The position numbers and the translations under genes were made by a program. Under the pieces are notes generated by a model. The model saw only the letters and a program-made list of their open reading frames with translations, ran no database searches and was not told the DNA's origin. This document shows positions 1 to 5,667 of a DNA stretch of 5,667 nucleotides, piece after piece (position 1 is the first letter of the stretch; each line of letters opens with the position of its first letter). The stretch is from Gammaproteobacteria bacterium (GTDB taxonomy: Bacteria; Pseudomonadota; Gammaproteobacteria; UBA6429; Thiohalophilaceae). The stretch is from assembly GCA_029880425.1 (NCBI GenBank), contig JAOUOK010000143.1, positions 1 to 5,667 of the forward strand, given 5' to 3'.

Positions 1-2
1 TA

Positions 3-19
3 GCTTTGTGCGGTTTTTT
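3..19 (+). terminator. possible right arm and T-tract of an upstream terminator
   Basis: A GC-containing stretch GCTTTGTGCGG runs straight into six T residues and then A residues. This is how the 3' half of a rho-independent terminator looks. The matching left arm (CCGCACAAAGC or similar) would lie before base 1, so the hairpin cannot be confirmed here. If real, it ends an upstream + strand gene and isolates the PDC-sensor gene at 63. Confidence 0.3.
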
Positions 20-62
20 AAAAATAGTCATTAAGATGAATTAAGTAGGTTAAAGATTTTTT

Positions 63-1025
63 ATGTCAGTTAAACAAAGCTCGCTCCAGCAAAGTGTTGC
101 ACATCAAAGAGAAGTGTTGATCACGATGTTGGCCGACCCCATGAAAAGAGCAGCAAAAGCCTGTGTTAAGGCCTGGGATGATCGTGAAAAACTCAATCAC
201 GCAATCGGAGAAATACTCCATACCATGCCTTATTGTAAGTACATGTATGCACTGGATAAAAACGCGGTACAAATCAGTGACAACCTCAGTCATGAAGGGG
301 TGCTAACCAGGCATTTTGCGCGTAATCGATCTGAGCGCCCTTATATACAGGAGGTGTTGCTTGAGAATGAGTTTACGTTGTCTTCGGCTTATATGAGTTT
401 ACGTGAAAAACGTCCCTCCTTAACCGCGATACAACTGGTTCATGATGACGATAAAAATATCATCGGTTTTATCGGCGCAGACTTTGATTTACGTGCTTTA
501 CCTTTAACGCGTGACTTATATGTCGAGACACCCGAATGGACACAGATTAAAGGCGACCCTTCTATCCGTGGAAATGTTTTTGCACAAACACGTGTAGATA
601 GTGATATGGATCGTCAGATTGATACTGTGATGAGTGTTATTGAAGAGTTAATCGTCGAGCACGGTGTCTTTCACGCAAAGTTTCATTTCTCAAGTAACCG
701 TTCAGTGGTATGGCACTTTGATGATCCGTTTCGTTACCGCTTACTCAGCCTGGATGTACTTACTGATCCAAACAGTTGCCTGGCTTATCCAAACAGGGAG
801 TACCCTAAGGATGCGGCGATTCCGAAGTCTCAGATCCGGCCCATTCTGGATAGTTTAAAACAATTAAGATTTATGGATGACACCCTGTATTTACGCTCGG
901 GTGCGCTGAATATTTTTAATGGCATTATCAGTCTGAACTTTTCATGTGATGGATCACATTATATCCCGCACGATGAATTTCTGAATAAAGAACATTCTTT
1001 CTGGAGTAGTGGCGAGAAATGCTGA
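63..1025 (+). CDS. soluble PDC/Cache sensor domain protein, function unknown
   Basis: This is a 320-residue protein that I recognise as a stand-alone PDC (Cache-fold) sensor protein of a type found in gammaproteobacteria. Residues 1-50 are helical and polar. Residues about 51-150 show the Cache pattern: the strand PYCKYMYALD, then RNRSERPYIQ (R92-P93-Y94), then LSSAYMS (Y110) and RPSLTAIQLV, closing with the strand IIGFIGADFDL (D140). Such residues normally line the small-ligand pocket of PDC domains. Residues about 155-320 are not a domain I can name, but carry distinctive blocks (IKGDPSIRG, FHFSSNRSVVWHFDDPFRYR, LRSGALNIFNGIISLNFSCDG). No signal peptide or membrane helix is visible, so unlike most Cache domains this one should be cytoplasmic. 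No kinase, GGDEF, EAL or chemoreceptor output domain is attached. The ATG start is preceded only by a weak AAAGA or TAGG element; the internal Met at residue 22 would remove part of the N-terminal helix and seems less likely. The ligand and partner are unknown. Confidence 0.75.
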   Translation: MSVKQSSLQQSVAHQREVLITMLADPMKRAAKACVKAWDDREKLNHAIGEILHTMPYCKYMYALDKNAVQISDNLSHEGVLTRHFARNRSERPYIQEVLLENEFTLSSAYMSLREKRPSLTAIQLVHDDDKNIIGFIGADFDLRALPLTRDLYVETPEWTQIKGDPSIRGNVFAQTRVDSDMDRQIDTVMSVIEELIVEHGVFHAKFHFSSNRSVVWHFDDPFRYRLLSLDVLTDPNSCLAYPNREYPKDAAIPKSQIRPILDSLKQLRFMDDTLYLRSGALNIFNGIISLNFSCDGSHYIPHDEFLNKEHSFWSSGEKC

Positions 1026-1029
1026 TGAT

Positions 1030-1084
1030 AAAAAGGCTTTGAGTATGCATCAGCCGCTCTTTGCTGCGGTGCTGATCCTTTTTT
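1030..1084 (+). terminator. rho-independent terminator between convergent genes
   Basis: The left arm ATCAGCCGC (1049-1057) pairs with GCGG (1066-1069) plus CTGAT (1072-1076), leaving a two-base bulge and an eight-base loop. Six T residues follow at 1079-1084. It starts 24 bases after the stop of the PDC-sensor gene, so it is well placed to end that transcript. AAAAAGG at 1030-1036 is complementary to CCTTTTT at 1077-1083, so on the other strand the same hairpin is followed by CCTTTTT, about 12 bases past the stem. It could therefore also end the flavin-reductase-like transcript, whose stop codon overlaps the T-tract. Confidence 0.7.
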
Positions 1085-1685
1085 AAGATTTTTCATCCAG
1101 TGGTAAATCAAAAAGACTTTCAATTTTTGTAAAGTTACCTGCCATGCGCCCGAGGGGATCAAGTTGATGTTGATCGATGCGGCCATTTTCAAACAATTCA
1201 TCCTTGACGTGATAGCGCTGCATACGGCCAATGACCAGGTAATCCGTTCCCAGTTTTAATAAATGCTCAAGGGTGCACTCCATGCTAATCAATGATTCTG
1301 CCACGCGTGGCGTGCTGATCAGGTCACTCGCTGCCGGGGTGACGCCGGCACGTTCAAACTCACTGACAGCGGGGGGATAGTTAACCGCAGATTCATGCAT
1401 GGCATTGGCCAGGGCTAACGACACCATGTTCACCACGAACTCCTGGCTTTCACGGATATTGCTCAGGGTATCCTTGGCATAATTTTCACCACCGGTACGC
1501 GGTCCAATGGAAATACTGAGCATCGGGGGTTGCCGCGAGGCGACATTAAAAAAACTGTAGGGTGCCAGGTTAAGCAAGCCTTCATGATTTTGTGTTGATA
1601 CCCAGGCAATCGGGCGTGGTACCACGGCACCGGTTAGCAACTTATAAACCGCGTTGGTATCAAGTTCGGATGGATTAATAATCAT
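1083..1685 (-). CDS. flavin reductase-like FMN-binding split-barrel protein
   Basis: This 200-residue protein belongs to the flavin-reductase-like, FMN-binding split-barrel family. Members bind FMN and often reduce it with NAD(P)H for a partner oxygenase, but many act in unknown redox reactions. Family hallmarks read in order: VVPRPIAWVST (about residues 21-31), NLAPYSFFNVASRQPPMLS (39-57), a G-P-R-T-G-G-E-N-Y loop (61-69), KDTLSNIRESQEFVVNMV (71-88), FERAGVTPA in the middle, and the C-terminal strand YLVIGRMQRYHV. Length is typical and no residue block looks missing. The start is set at the ATG whose first base is 1685, because AGGTGA lies seven bases before it and the family's N-terminus begins about here. 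An in-frame TTG at 1727 would add 14 residues without a visible ribosome binding site. The gene is alone on its strand. Its upstream region holds a perfect inverted repeat, so it may be controlled by a dimeric repressor. The physiological substrate cannot be read from the sequence. Confidence 0.88.
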   Translation of the reverse strand: MIINPSELDTNAVYKLLTGAVVPRPIAWVSTQNHEGLLNLAPYSFFNVASRQPPMLSISIGPRTGGENYAKDTLSNIRESQEFVVNMVSLALANAMHESAVNYPPAVSEFERAGVTPAASDLISTPRVAESLISMECTLEHLLKLGTDYLVIGRMQRYHVKDELFENGRIDQHQLDPLGRMAGNFTKIESLFDLPLDEKS

Positions 1686-1692
1686 TAAAATG

Positions 1693-1698
1693 TCACCT
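1693..1698 (-). promoter_or_regulatory. ribosome binding site of the flavin reductase-like gene
   Basis: On the minus strand this reads AGGTGA, seven bases before the ATG at 1685. It decides the start in favour of this ATG over the in-frame TTG at 1727. Confidence 0.75.
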
Positions 1699-1703
1699 GG
1701 GTT

Positions 1704-1716
1704 AAGCGTTACGCTT
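1704..1716. repeat. 13-base odd palindrome in the flavin reductase 5' region
   Basis: AAGCGT and ACGCTT flank a single T, giving a perfect 6+1+6 palindrome just upstream of the ribosome binding site on the minus strand. It shares the core CGTTAC with the larger inverted repeat at 1733-1760. It could be a second half of the same operator region, a small mRNA hairpin near the ribosome binding site, or chance. Confidence 0.35.
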
Positions 1717-1732
1717 TGTCTGAACAATGGTG

Positions 1733-1760
1733 GTTAATATCTCGTTACCGAGATATTAAC
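1733..1760. promoter_or_regulatory. perfect 12+4+12 inverted repeat, candidate operator
   Basis: GTTAATATCTCG (1733-1744) and CGAGATATTAAC (1749-1760) are exact reverse complements separated by TTAC. The left edge lies 48 bases before the start of the flavin-reductase-like gene. Neither strand continues into a T-tract, which argues against a terminator. Its size and symmetry fit the binding site of a dimeric repressor, and flavin-reductase-like genes are often controlled by such proteins. I cannot name the regulator, and no regulator gene is present in the window. It may instead form a hairpin in the 5' leader of the minus-strand mRNA if transcription starts further upstream. Confidence 0.6.
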
Positions 1761-1780
1761 ATTTCTTCTTCACTGGTAAA
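1753..1780 (-). promoter_or_regulatory. weak candidate promoter of the flavin reductase-like gene
   Basis: Read on the minus strand, TTTACC (1775-1780, four of six matches to the -35 consensus) is followed after 16 bases by TAATAT (1753-1758, four of six matches to the -10 consensus). The -10 box falls inside one arm of the inverted repeat, so a protein bound there would block this promoter. The matches are modest and the surrounding sequence is AT-rich, so this is only a suggestion. Confidence 0.3.
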
Positions 1781-2153
1781 TTATGTGAGCTAGTATATTA
1801 AGTATCCGGGTATATTGGAGGATGATATTTCCTGCTGCCTTAGTTTATTAGCAGCGGTTACATTTTTTAACTTACCTGGTTGACCTTTTTTACCTTGTCA
1901 GTCTGAACAGTGCTCCTGGACTAAAAATTTTACGTTAAGTATTTCCCTCCTAAAATTATGTTATGTAAACCTTAGTTAAATTTAACGATACCTAATATAT
2001 CCCTATGATTTTATTAAAATAATTTAATAGCCAAATAGCCTTGTTTAGCTTCTATTTTCTTTACCTTAGCAAATCTCTCTACTATTCTTAAATGCACGAT
2101 TAGGCGTTTATGGCACATTCTCTAAGTGTCTTTTTCTCGCTTAGAACCTGATG
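1761..2153. other. long AT-rich intergenic region without a visible gene
   Basis: About 390 bases lie between the inverted repeat and the ribosome binding site of the response-regulator gene. I see no credible coding region, tRNA or c-di-GMP riboswitch fold. Small structures are present: a seven-pair stem CTGCTGC/GCAGCGG (1832-1838 with 1851-1857, one G-T pair) followed five bases later by six T residues; a perfect 12-base palindrome GTTAAATTTAAC (1975-1986); and a direct repeat AATAGCC at 2026-2032 and 2034-2040. The region presumably holds the promoter and a possibly long leader of the + strand gene. I cannot place a convincing -35/-10 pair because the whole stretch is AT-rich. Confidence 0.5.
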
Positions 2154-2158
2154 TGAGG
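2154..2158 (+). promoter_or_regulatory. ribosome binding site of the response-regulator gene
   Basis: TGAGG stands six bases before the ATG at 2165. It favours this ATG over an in-frame GTG at 2126, which has no comparable element and would add 13 residues that are not part of the receiver domain. Confidence 0.65.
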
Positions 2159-2164
2159 CACTTC

Positions 2165-4297
2165 ATGCTGAATTCAAATCTGAATAGCAAAAAAACTGAG
2201 ATTCTGGTCATTGATGATGACCAGGATATATGCATGTTTGTAAGAACATTTCTTGAGTGTGTTGATTACACTGTTATAGATGCTGCCTCTGGAACAGAGG
2301 CGTTGGTACTCCTTGAGAAAATAAATCCTGATTTGATTTTGCTGGATGTACATTTGCCAGATATTAGTGGAATTGATCTTCTTACAGATTTATCAGGAAA
2401 TAATCGGCTTAAAGATATACCGGTAATTATGATGACGGGAGATTCTTCTAAAGAAACGATTGATGCAGTTTATGAACTCAATGTTTATGACTTTATAGAA
2501 AAACCGGTTAATGAAGTTCTTTTATTAAAACGTGTTGAATATGCTTTGCTTAAAAAACACGCGCAAAAAGATTTATTAAACAAAGAAAAAAGTCTATCCA
2601 GGATGCAGCATATTGCAGGTATTGGTAGTTGGGAGTATGACTCCGAGTTAGACAACGTGGAATGTTCAGAAGCGTTATTTGAGCTACTTGGTATAGAAAA
2701 TAATACTGAAAACTTTAGCTTGCATTCTTTCCTTGCTATGACACATGAAGAAGATATTGACCTGGTAAGTAATACGATTTATGAATCGATTAGTAAAGGC
2801 ATATCATATGCCATGGAACATCGTGTCTATGATGATAGTGGAAATGAAACCATTGTTTTACACCAGGGAGAGATTATAAAAAATAATGACACGGGTCACT
2901 ACAAAATATATGCAACATTAACAGATATAACTGAACGTAAGAATACACAGGAATTAATTGAATACAATTCGTTTTATGACAAGTTAACTGATTTACCAAA
3001 CCGTGTTCACTACTGTAATAAGGTGAGTACTTTAATGCAGGAAACAGATAAAGAAGAAAAATTACTTGCGATAGTTTTTCTTGGGATTGACCGGTTCAAA
3101 AATATTAATGAAAGCCTGGGACATAGTATTGGTGATGAATTACTTATCGAAATTAAAGAACGTTTGATCACCTTTGAAGAGTTGTTTATTTCTCGTTTCT
3201 CCGGTGATGTCTTTGCTGTTGCGATTCCTTCTATGACCACTATTGATACTATTGTTTATGAAGTCAGAAAATTTAATGCTATGCTTTCTAAGCCATTTAT
3301 TATTTCTGGCCATGAACTTTATATCACGGTTAGTATTGGTATCTCTATTTATCCACTTCATTATGGTGGTAAAGATGACCTGATTAATAATGCAGAATCT
3401 GCTATGCATTATTCAAAAAATGCAGGCGGTAACCGGATTTCATGTTTTGATAAACAGATGACTGTAACCGGAAGAAAACGTTTGTTTATTGAAAACGATT
3501 TACGTAAAGCGATCGATAAAGAACAGTTTGAAGTTTATTACCAGCCACAAGTTGCTGTTGCAAATCGACGCCTTATCGGAATGGAAGCGTTAATTCGCTG
3601 GAACCATCCAGAGCATGGATTAATTAACCCGGATGATTTTATTCCTATCGCGGAAGAAACGGGCCTGATCGTACCCATCGGCCAATGGGTCATTGAGACA
3701 GCGACGCAACAAGTTGCGCAGTGGATAAAAAACGGTTTCGGCCTGTTGCGTGTAGGTATTAACTTATCAGCGATGCAATTTGAAAATACATCATTAGTGA
3801 AAGATATTGAAAATGCTCTTTCACGTTCAGGTTTAATGCCCTGCTCACTTGATCTTGAAGTGACGGAATCCTCTGTCATGAGAAATATTGATCAAACTAT
3901 TTCTATTTTAAATGCTTTCAGTGAAATGGGTGTACAAACATCGATGGATGATTTTGGAACGGGCTATTCATCTTTAAGCTCTTTAAAAATGATGCCACTT
4001 CACACCCTAAAGATAGATCGGGCTTTTGTTAAAGATATTAAAGCGAATGGTGAAAACGGCGAGTTGGCACGTATTATTATATCAATGTGTCATGCACTTG
4101 GATTGAATGTGATTGCTGAAGGTGTTGAAACAGAGGAGCACATGTCTTTCCTTAATGAACATGGTTGCATTGAAGCGCAGGGGTATTTTTTTAGTCCGCC
4201 TGTGAATAGCTCCAGGTTTGAAGAAATTCTTAATCAATTTTCAAGTGCCAATGTTGATTATGGAAAGCCTGAATCTGATTTATTATTATTTAGCTAA
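2165..4297 (+). CDS. REC-PAS-GGDEF-EAL response regulator, likely c-di-GMP phosphodiesterase
   Basis: A 710-residue cytoplasmic protein predicted to degrade c-di-GMP in response to phosphorylation and a PAS signal. The receiver (about 11-128) has the acidic pair D17/D18, phospho-acceptor D61 in LLDVHLP, T91 and K113 in EKP, so it looks functional. A PAS domain with a PAC-like end (DITERK) spans about 147-258. The GGDEF domain (about 268-428) is degenerate: the signature is S-G-D-V-F at 346-350, and the first metal-binding Asp of the usual D-x-D-x-F-K motif is G307. N315 and D324 are kept, but no RxxD inhibitory site is seen. The EAL domain (about 438-692) keeps all known catalytic residues: E474-A-L, N533, E565 and E568 in LEVTE, D595-D596 in DDFGTGYSS, K616, E652 in AEGVET and Q672 in QGYFF. 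Phosphodiesterase activity is therefore likely and cyclase activity unlikely. No membrane segment is seen. No partner kinase is in the window; the gene stands alone. Confidence 0.93.
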   Translation: MLNSNLNSKKTEILVIDDDQDICMFVRTFLECVDYTVIDAASGTEALVLLEKINPDLILLDVHLPDISGIDLLTDLSGNNRLKDIPVIMMTGDSSKETIDAVYELNVYDFIEKPVNEVLLLKRVEYALLKKHAQKDLLNKEKSLSRMQHIAGIGSWEYDSELDNVECSEALFELLGIENNTENFSLHSFLAMTHEEDIDLVSNTIYESISKGISYAMEHRVYDDSGNETIVLHQGEIIKNNDTGHYKIYATLTDITERKNTQELIEYNSFYDKLTDLPNRVHYCNKVSTLMQETDKEEKLLAIVFLGIDRFKNINESLGHSIGDELLIEIKERLITFEELFISRFSGDVFAVAIPSMTTIDTIVYEVRKFNAMLSKPFIISGHELYITVSIGISIYPLHYGGKDDLINNAESAMHYSKNAGGNRISCFDKQMTVTGRKRLFIENDLRKAIDKEQFEVYYQPQVAVANRRLIGMEALIRWNHPEHGLINPDDFIPIAEETGLIVPIGQWVIETATQQVAQWIKNGFGLLRVGINLSAMQFENTSLVKDIENALSRSGLMPCSLDLEVTESSVMRNIDQTISILNAFSEMGVQTSMDDFGTGYSSLSSLKMMPLHTLKIDRAFVKDIKANGENGELARIIISMCHALGLNVIAEGVETEEHMSFLNEHGCIEAQGYFFSPPVNSSRFEEILNQFSSANVDYGKPESDLLLFS

Positions 4298-4427
4298 CTA
4301 AAATAGCTTGATTGAGTATCCAGGTTTTAACGGGAACAAATAGGGCGGTGTGCTTAGGAATATTTTCGATGTTCCCAGGTACTATGCCCCTTTTATTTAT
4401 CGTATTTATTTGTCTTACGTCACCATT
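4298..4427. other. intergenic gap between convergent genes
   Basis: These 130 bases separate the stops of the response-regulator gene and the HAMP-GAF gene. The only structure is GGGAACA (4332-4338) and TGTTCCC (4370-4376), a perfect seven-base inverted repeat with a 31-base loop and no adjoining T-tract on either strand. A classical terminator is not visible, so the two transcripts may overlap or end by another route. Confidence 0.4.
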
Positions 4428-5667
4428 TTACAAATTAGCTTTACCACTTGCATTGGCTGTTTGTGCAAAACCATTGGCCATAAACGGTGCGAGGTTACCC
4501 ATTAACTCAACTTGCTCATCGGTATAGCTGGCTGCATCCTGGGCAACAAAGACCATCAGCCCTTGCCAGTTATCGTCGGCAACAAGGGGAACGAACAGGG
4601 CGGACTTGAGTAAGCCTATTTTCATCAGCTCGCGAACAAGTTTTGCATTGGGTATGTTGCTGCTGATCTCAGTGAGGTCATCATATTTAACGGGTAGCTG
4701 TTGTTTACAGATACTGAGTAAATGCGAATCAAGACTGATGGCATCGTCCAGGGTTTTATTCATGGCTTCATTTGTTTTTCGCTCGGTGCGGATACTCATT
4801 AATGAAAATTTATTGCTTGCCGAATCAAGTTCAAACAATCCCAGCCACTGAATGGGCAGGTAGCCACCGGCCTCGTTCCATAATTCATTAATTTTGCTCT
4901 CGGCACTGCCATGACGATGCATTTTACTTAACATGGTTAAGACAAAACGGGTACGGGCAGAGAGGGTGTTGAAGGCACTGGCCAGTGCACCGAGTTCATC
5001 GTTTGCCTGGTCGGGTAGTTGATAACCAAAGTCACCCTTGGCTACACGTTGACAGCCTTTTATGGTGAGCGTGATACGACGTATTACACTGAAATAAAAC
5101 CAGATAATACCCAGCACGAGTAATACACCGGCACTATAAATAGAGGTGTTGGATAGTTTTTTATTGGCTTCAAGTTTTTCCTTGATGGCACTTTCAATGG
5201 TCGTGATCAACATGCCGGTCACATTATTAATAAGTTCCTGGTTTTCTTTTACGTAGTCTGCGCCCCATTCAAGACGGGGTTCTTTTTTGTTTGGGCCGAG
5301 TTTTCCTTCGAAACCATTTTTAAAGGTATGCCACTTTGATGCCAGGTTGTGAATACTGTCGGTAATCGTCGTGCTTGTAGAACTGGCAAGAGTACGTGGC
5401 ATGTCGTTGGCCAGTTGGGTCACACGTGTAATCTGTGTTTCAAATGCTTGCAGGTCACGCATGAAGTCAGGGTAAAAAATAATAATGTCGCGTTCATAGG
5501 GCGCATAATCACGCGGTGCGTTTTCCGCGTAGGTGATGCCACGTCGCTGGATGGCTTTACCCTGTACTTCAAGTTGTTTTACAAAAGAAAGTAACTGTTG
5601 ATTGGCATGATTTTCTTGTGCGATAAGATCGAGGTAAAGCACGATAGTAATAGATCCAAGTAGTAAT
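4428..5667 (-). CDS. membrane receptor with HAMP and GAF domains, 5' end cut by window
   Basis: The reading frame stays open to the window edge, so the start and part of the N-terminus are missing. The first visible residues, LLLGSITIVLYLDL, look like the end of the first transmembrane helix. Numbering from the Val codon at 5642, a helical, charged region of about 160 residues (8-167) should lie in the periplasm. A second membrane helix follows (about 168-187, GVLLVLGIIWFYF), then a HAMP domain (about 188-240, with AKGDFGYQLP and the end motif DELGALASAFNTLSAR). A GAF domain fills about 247-395, ending in the typical SALFVPLV and YTDEQVELMGNLA blocks. The protein stops nine residues later (GKANL), with no kinase, cyclase or chemoreceptor domain. 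Sequence downstream of the stop shows no continuation in other frames. It most resembles the input half of a sensor histidine kinase or similar receptor. A separate output protein may be encoded beyond the right edge. Ligand unknown. The GTG at 5642 is not the real start, since it would split the first membrane helix. Confidence 0.8.
   Translation of the reverse strand, partial: LLLGSITIVLYLDLIAQENHANQQLLSFVKQLEVQGKAIQRRGITYAENAPRDYAPYERDIIIFYPDFMRDLQAFETQITRVTQLANDMPRTLASSTSTTITDSIHNLASKWHTFKNGFEGKLGPNKKEPRLEWGADYVKENQELINNVTGMLITTIESAIKEKLEANKKLSNTSIYSAGVLLVLGIIWFYFSVIRRITLTIKGCQRVAKGDFGYQLPDQANDELGALASAFNTLSARTRFVLTMLSKMHRHGSAESKINELWNEAGGYLPIQWLGLFELDSASNKFSLMSIRTERKTNEAMNKTLDDAISLDSHLLSICKQQLPVKYDDLTEISSNIPNAKLVRELMKIGLLKSALFVPLVADDNWQGLMVFVAQDAASYTDEQVELMGNLAPFMANGFAQTANASGKANL

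Noticed and set aside
1686..1727. Extension of the flavin-reductase-like protein to a TTG start at 1727
   Set aside because: The added 14 residues do not resemble the family N-terminus and no ribosome binding site precedes the TTG. AGGTGA sits seven bases before the ATG at 1685.
1822..1851. Nine-codon ATG reading frame after TTGGAGG, as a leader peptide
   Set aside because: The GGAGG directly abuts the ATG with no spacer, so the ribosome could not use it well, and the peptide has no run of regulatory codons.
2126..2164. GTG start at 2126 for the response-regulator gene
   Set aside because: No Shine-Dalgarno element at a useful distance, and the extra 13 residues lie outside the receiver domain. 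The ATG at 2165 has TGAGG six bases upstream.
1761..2164. c-di-GMP riboswitch upstream of the EAL gene
   Set aside because: I looked for the conserved core and paired helices of known c-di-GMP riboswitches and found none. The region is AT-rich without the required GC helices.
3010..3879. Antisense reading frames inside the GGDEF-EAL gene
   Set aside because: They are opposite a strongly conserved multi-domain protein, lack start signals and give low-complexity or unfamiliar products.
4332..4376. GGGAACA/TGTTCCC inverted repeat as a terminator for the convergent genes
   Set aside because: Only seven pairs with a 31-base loop and no T-tract next to either arm.
4312..4527. Small + strand reading frame overlapping the end of the HAMP-GAF gene
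   Set aside because: It has no ribosome binding site, lies mostly antisense to the clear GAF-domain coding sequence, and its product resembles nothing I recognise.
5642..5642. GTG at 5642 as the start of the HAMP-GAF receptor
   Set aside because: The frame is open to the window edge, and the residues before this codon (LLLGSITI) continue the hydrophobic helix, so the gene begins outside the window.
1..5667. Mobile elements, CRISPR arrays, tRNA or rRNA genes
   Set aside because: No transposase or integrase coding region, no regularly spaced repeats, and no tRNA- or rRNA-like sequence was seen on either strand.

Overview
The window looks like chromosomal DNA from a Gram-negative bacterium, most likely a gammaproteobacterium. 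The reasons are the architecture of the signalling proteins, the Shine-Dalgarno style start sites and the resemblance of the proteins to gammaproteobacterial families. This rests on recognition of the protein sequences, not on a search. Composition is moderate to low GC. By hand counts of single 60-base lines it ranges from about 25-30% in parts of the large signalling gene to just over 50% in the flavin-reductase-like gene.

Layout, left to right. Bases 1-19 look like the right half of a terminator of a gene lying outside the window. Bases 63-1025 (+) encode a soluble, stand-alone PDC/Cache-type sensor protein. It converges on a flavin-reductase-like FMN-binding split-barrel protein at 1083-1685 (-), with a hairpin and T-tract between the two genes. 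A long AT-rich intergenic stretch of about 480 bases follows. It separates the divergent starts of the flavin-reductase-like gene and the large + strand gene, and holds a perfect 12+4+12 inverted repeat at 1733-1760 that may be an operator. Bases 2165-4297 (+) encode a REC-PAS-GGDEF-EAL response regulator. Its EAL phosphodiesterase half keeps the catalytic residues, but its GGDEF half has lost key active-site residues. It converges on a 5'-truncated gene (4428-5667, -) for a membrane receptor with a periplasmic helical region, a second transmembrane helix, HAMP and GAF, but no output domain.

How they fit together: three of the four genes are signalling proteins (a cytoplasmic ligand sensor, a c-di-GMP phosphodiesterase response regulator and a membrane HAMP-GAF receptor). 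All four genes alternate in orientation, so each is probably its own transcription unit and no operon is visible. No histidine kinase for the REC domain lies in the window. I see no mobile element, CRISPR array, tRNA or rRNA, and no clear evidence of a new multi-gene system. The points most worth following are the inverted repeat, the catalytically degenerate GGDEF domain, the output-less receptor and the uncharacterised C-terminal half of the soluble PDC protein.
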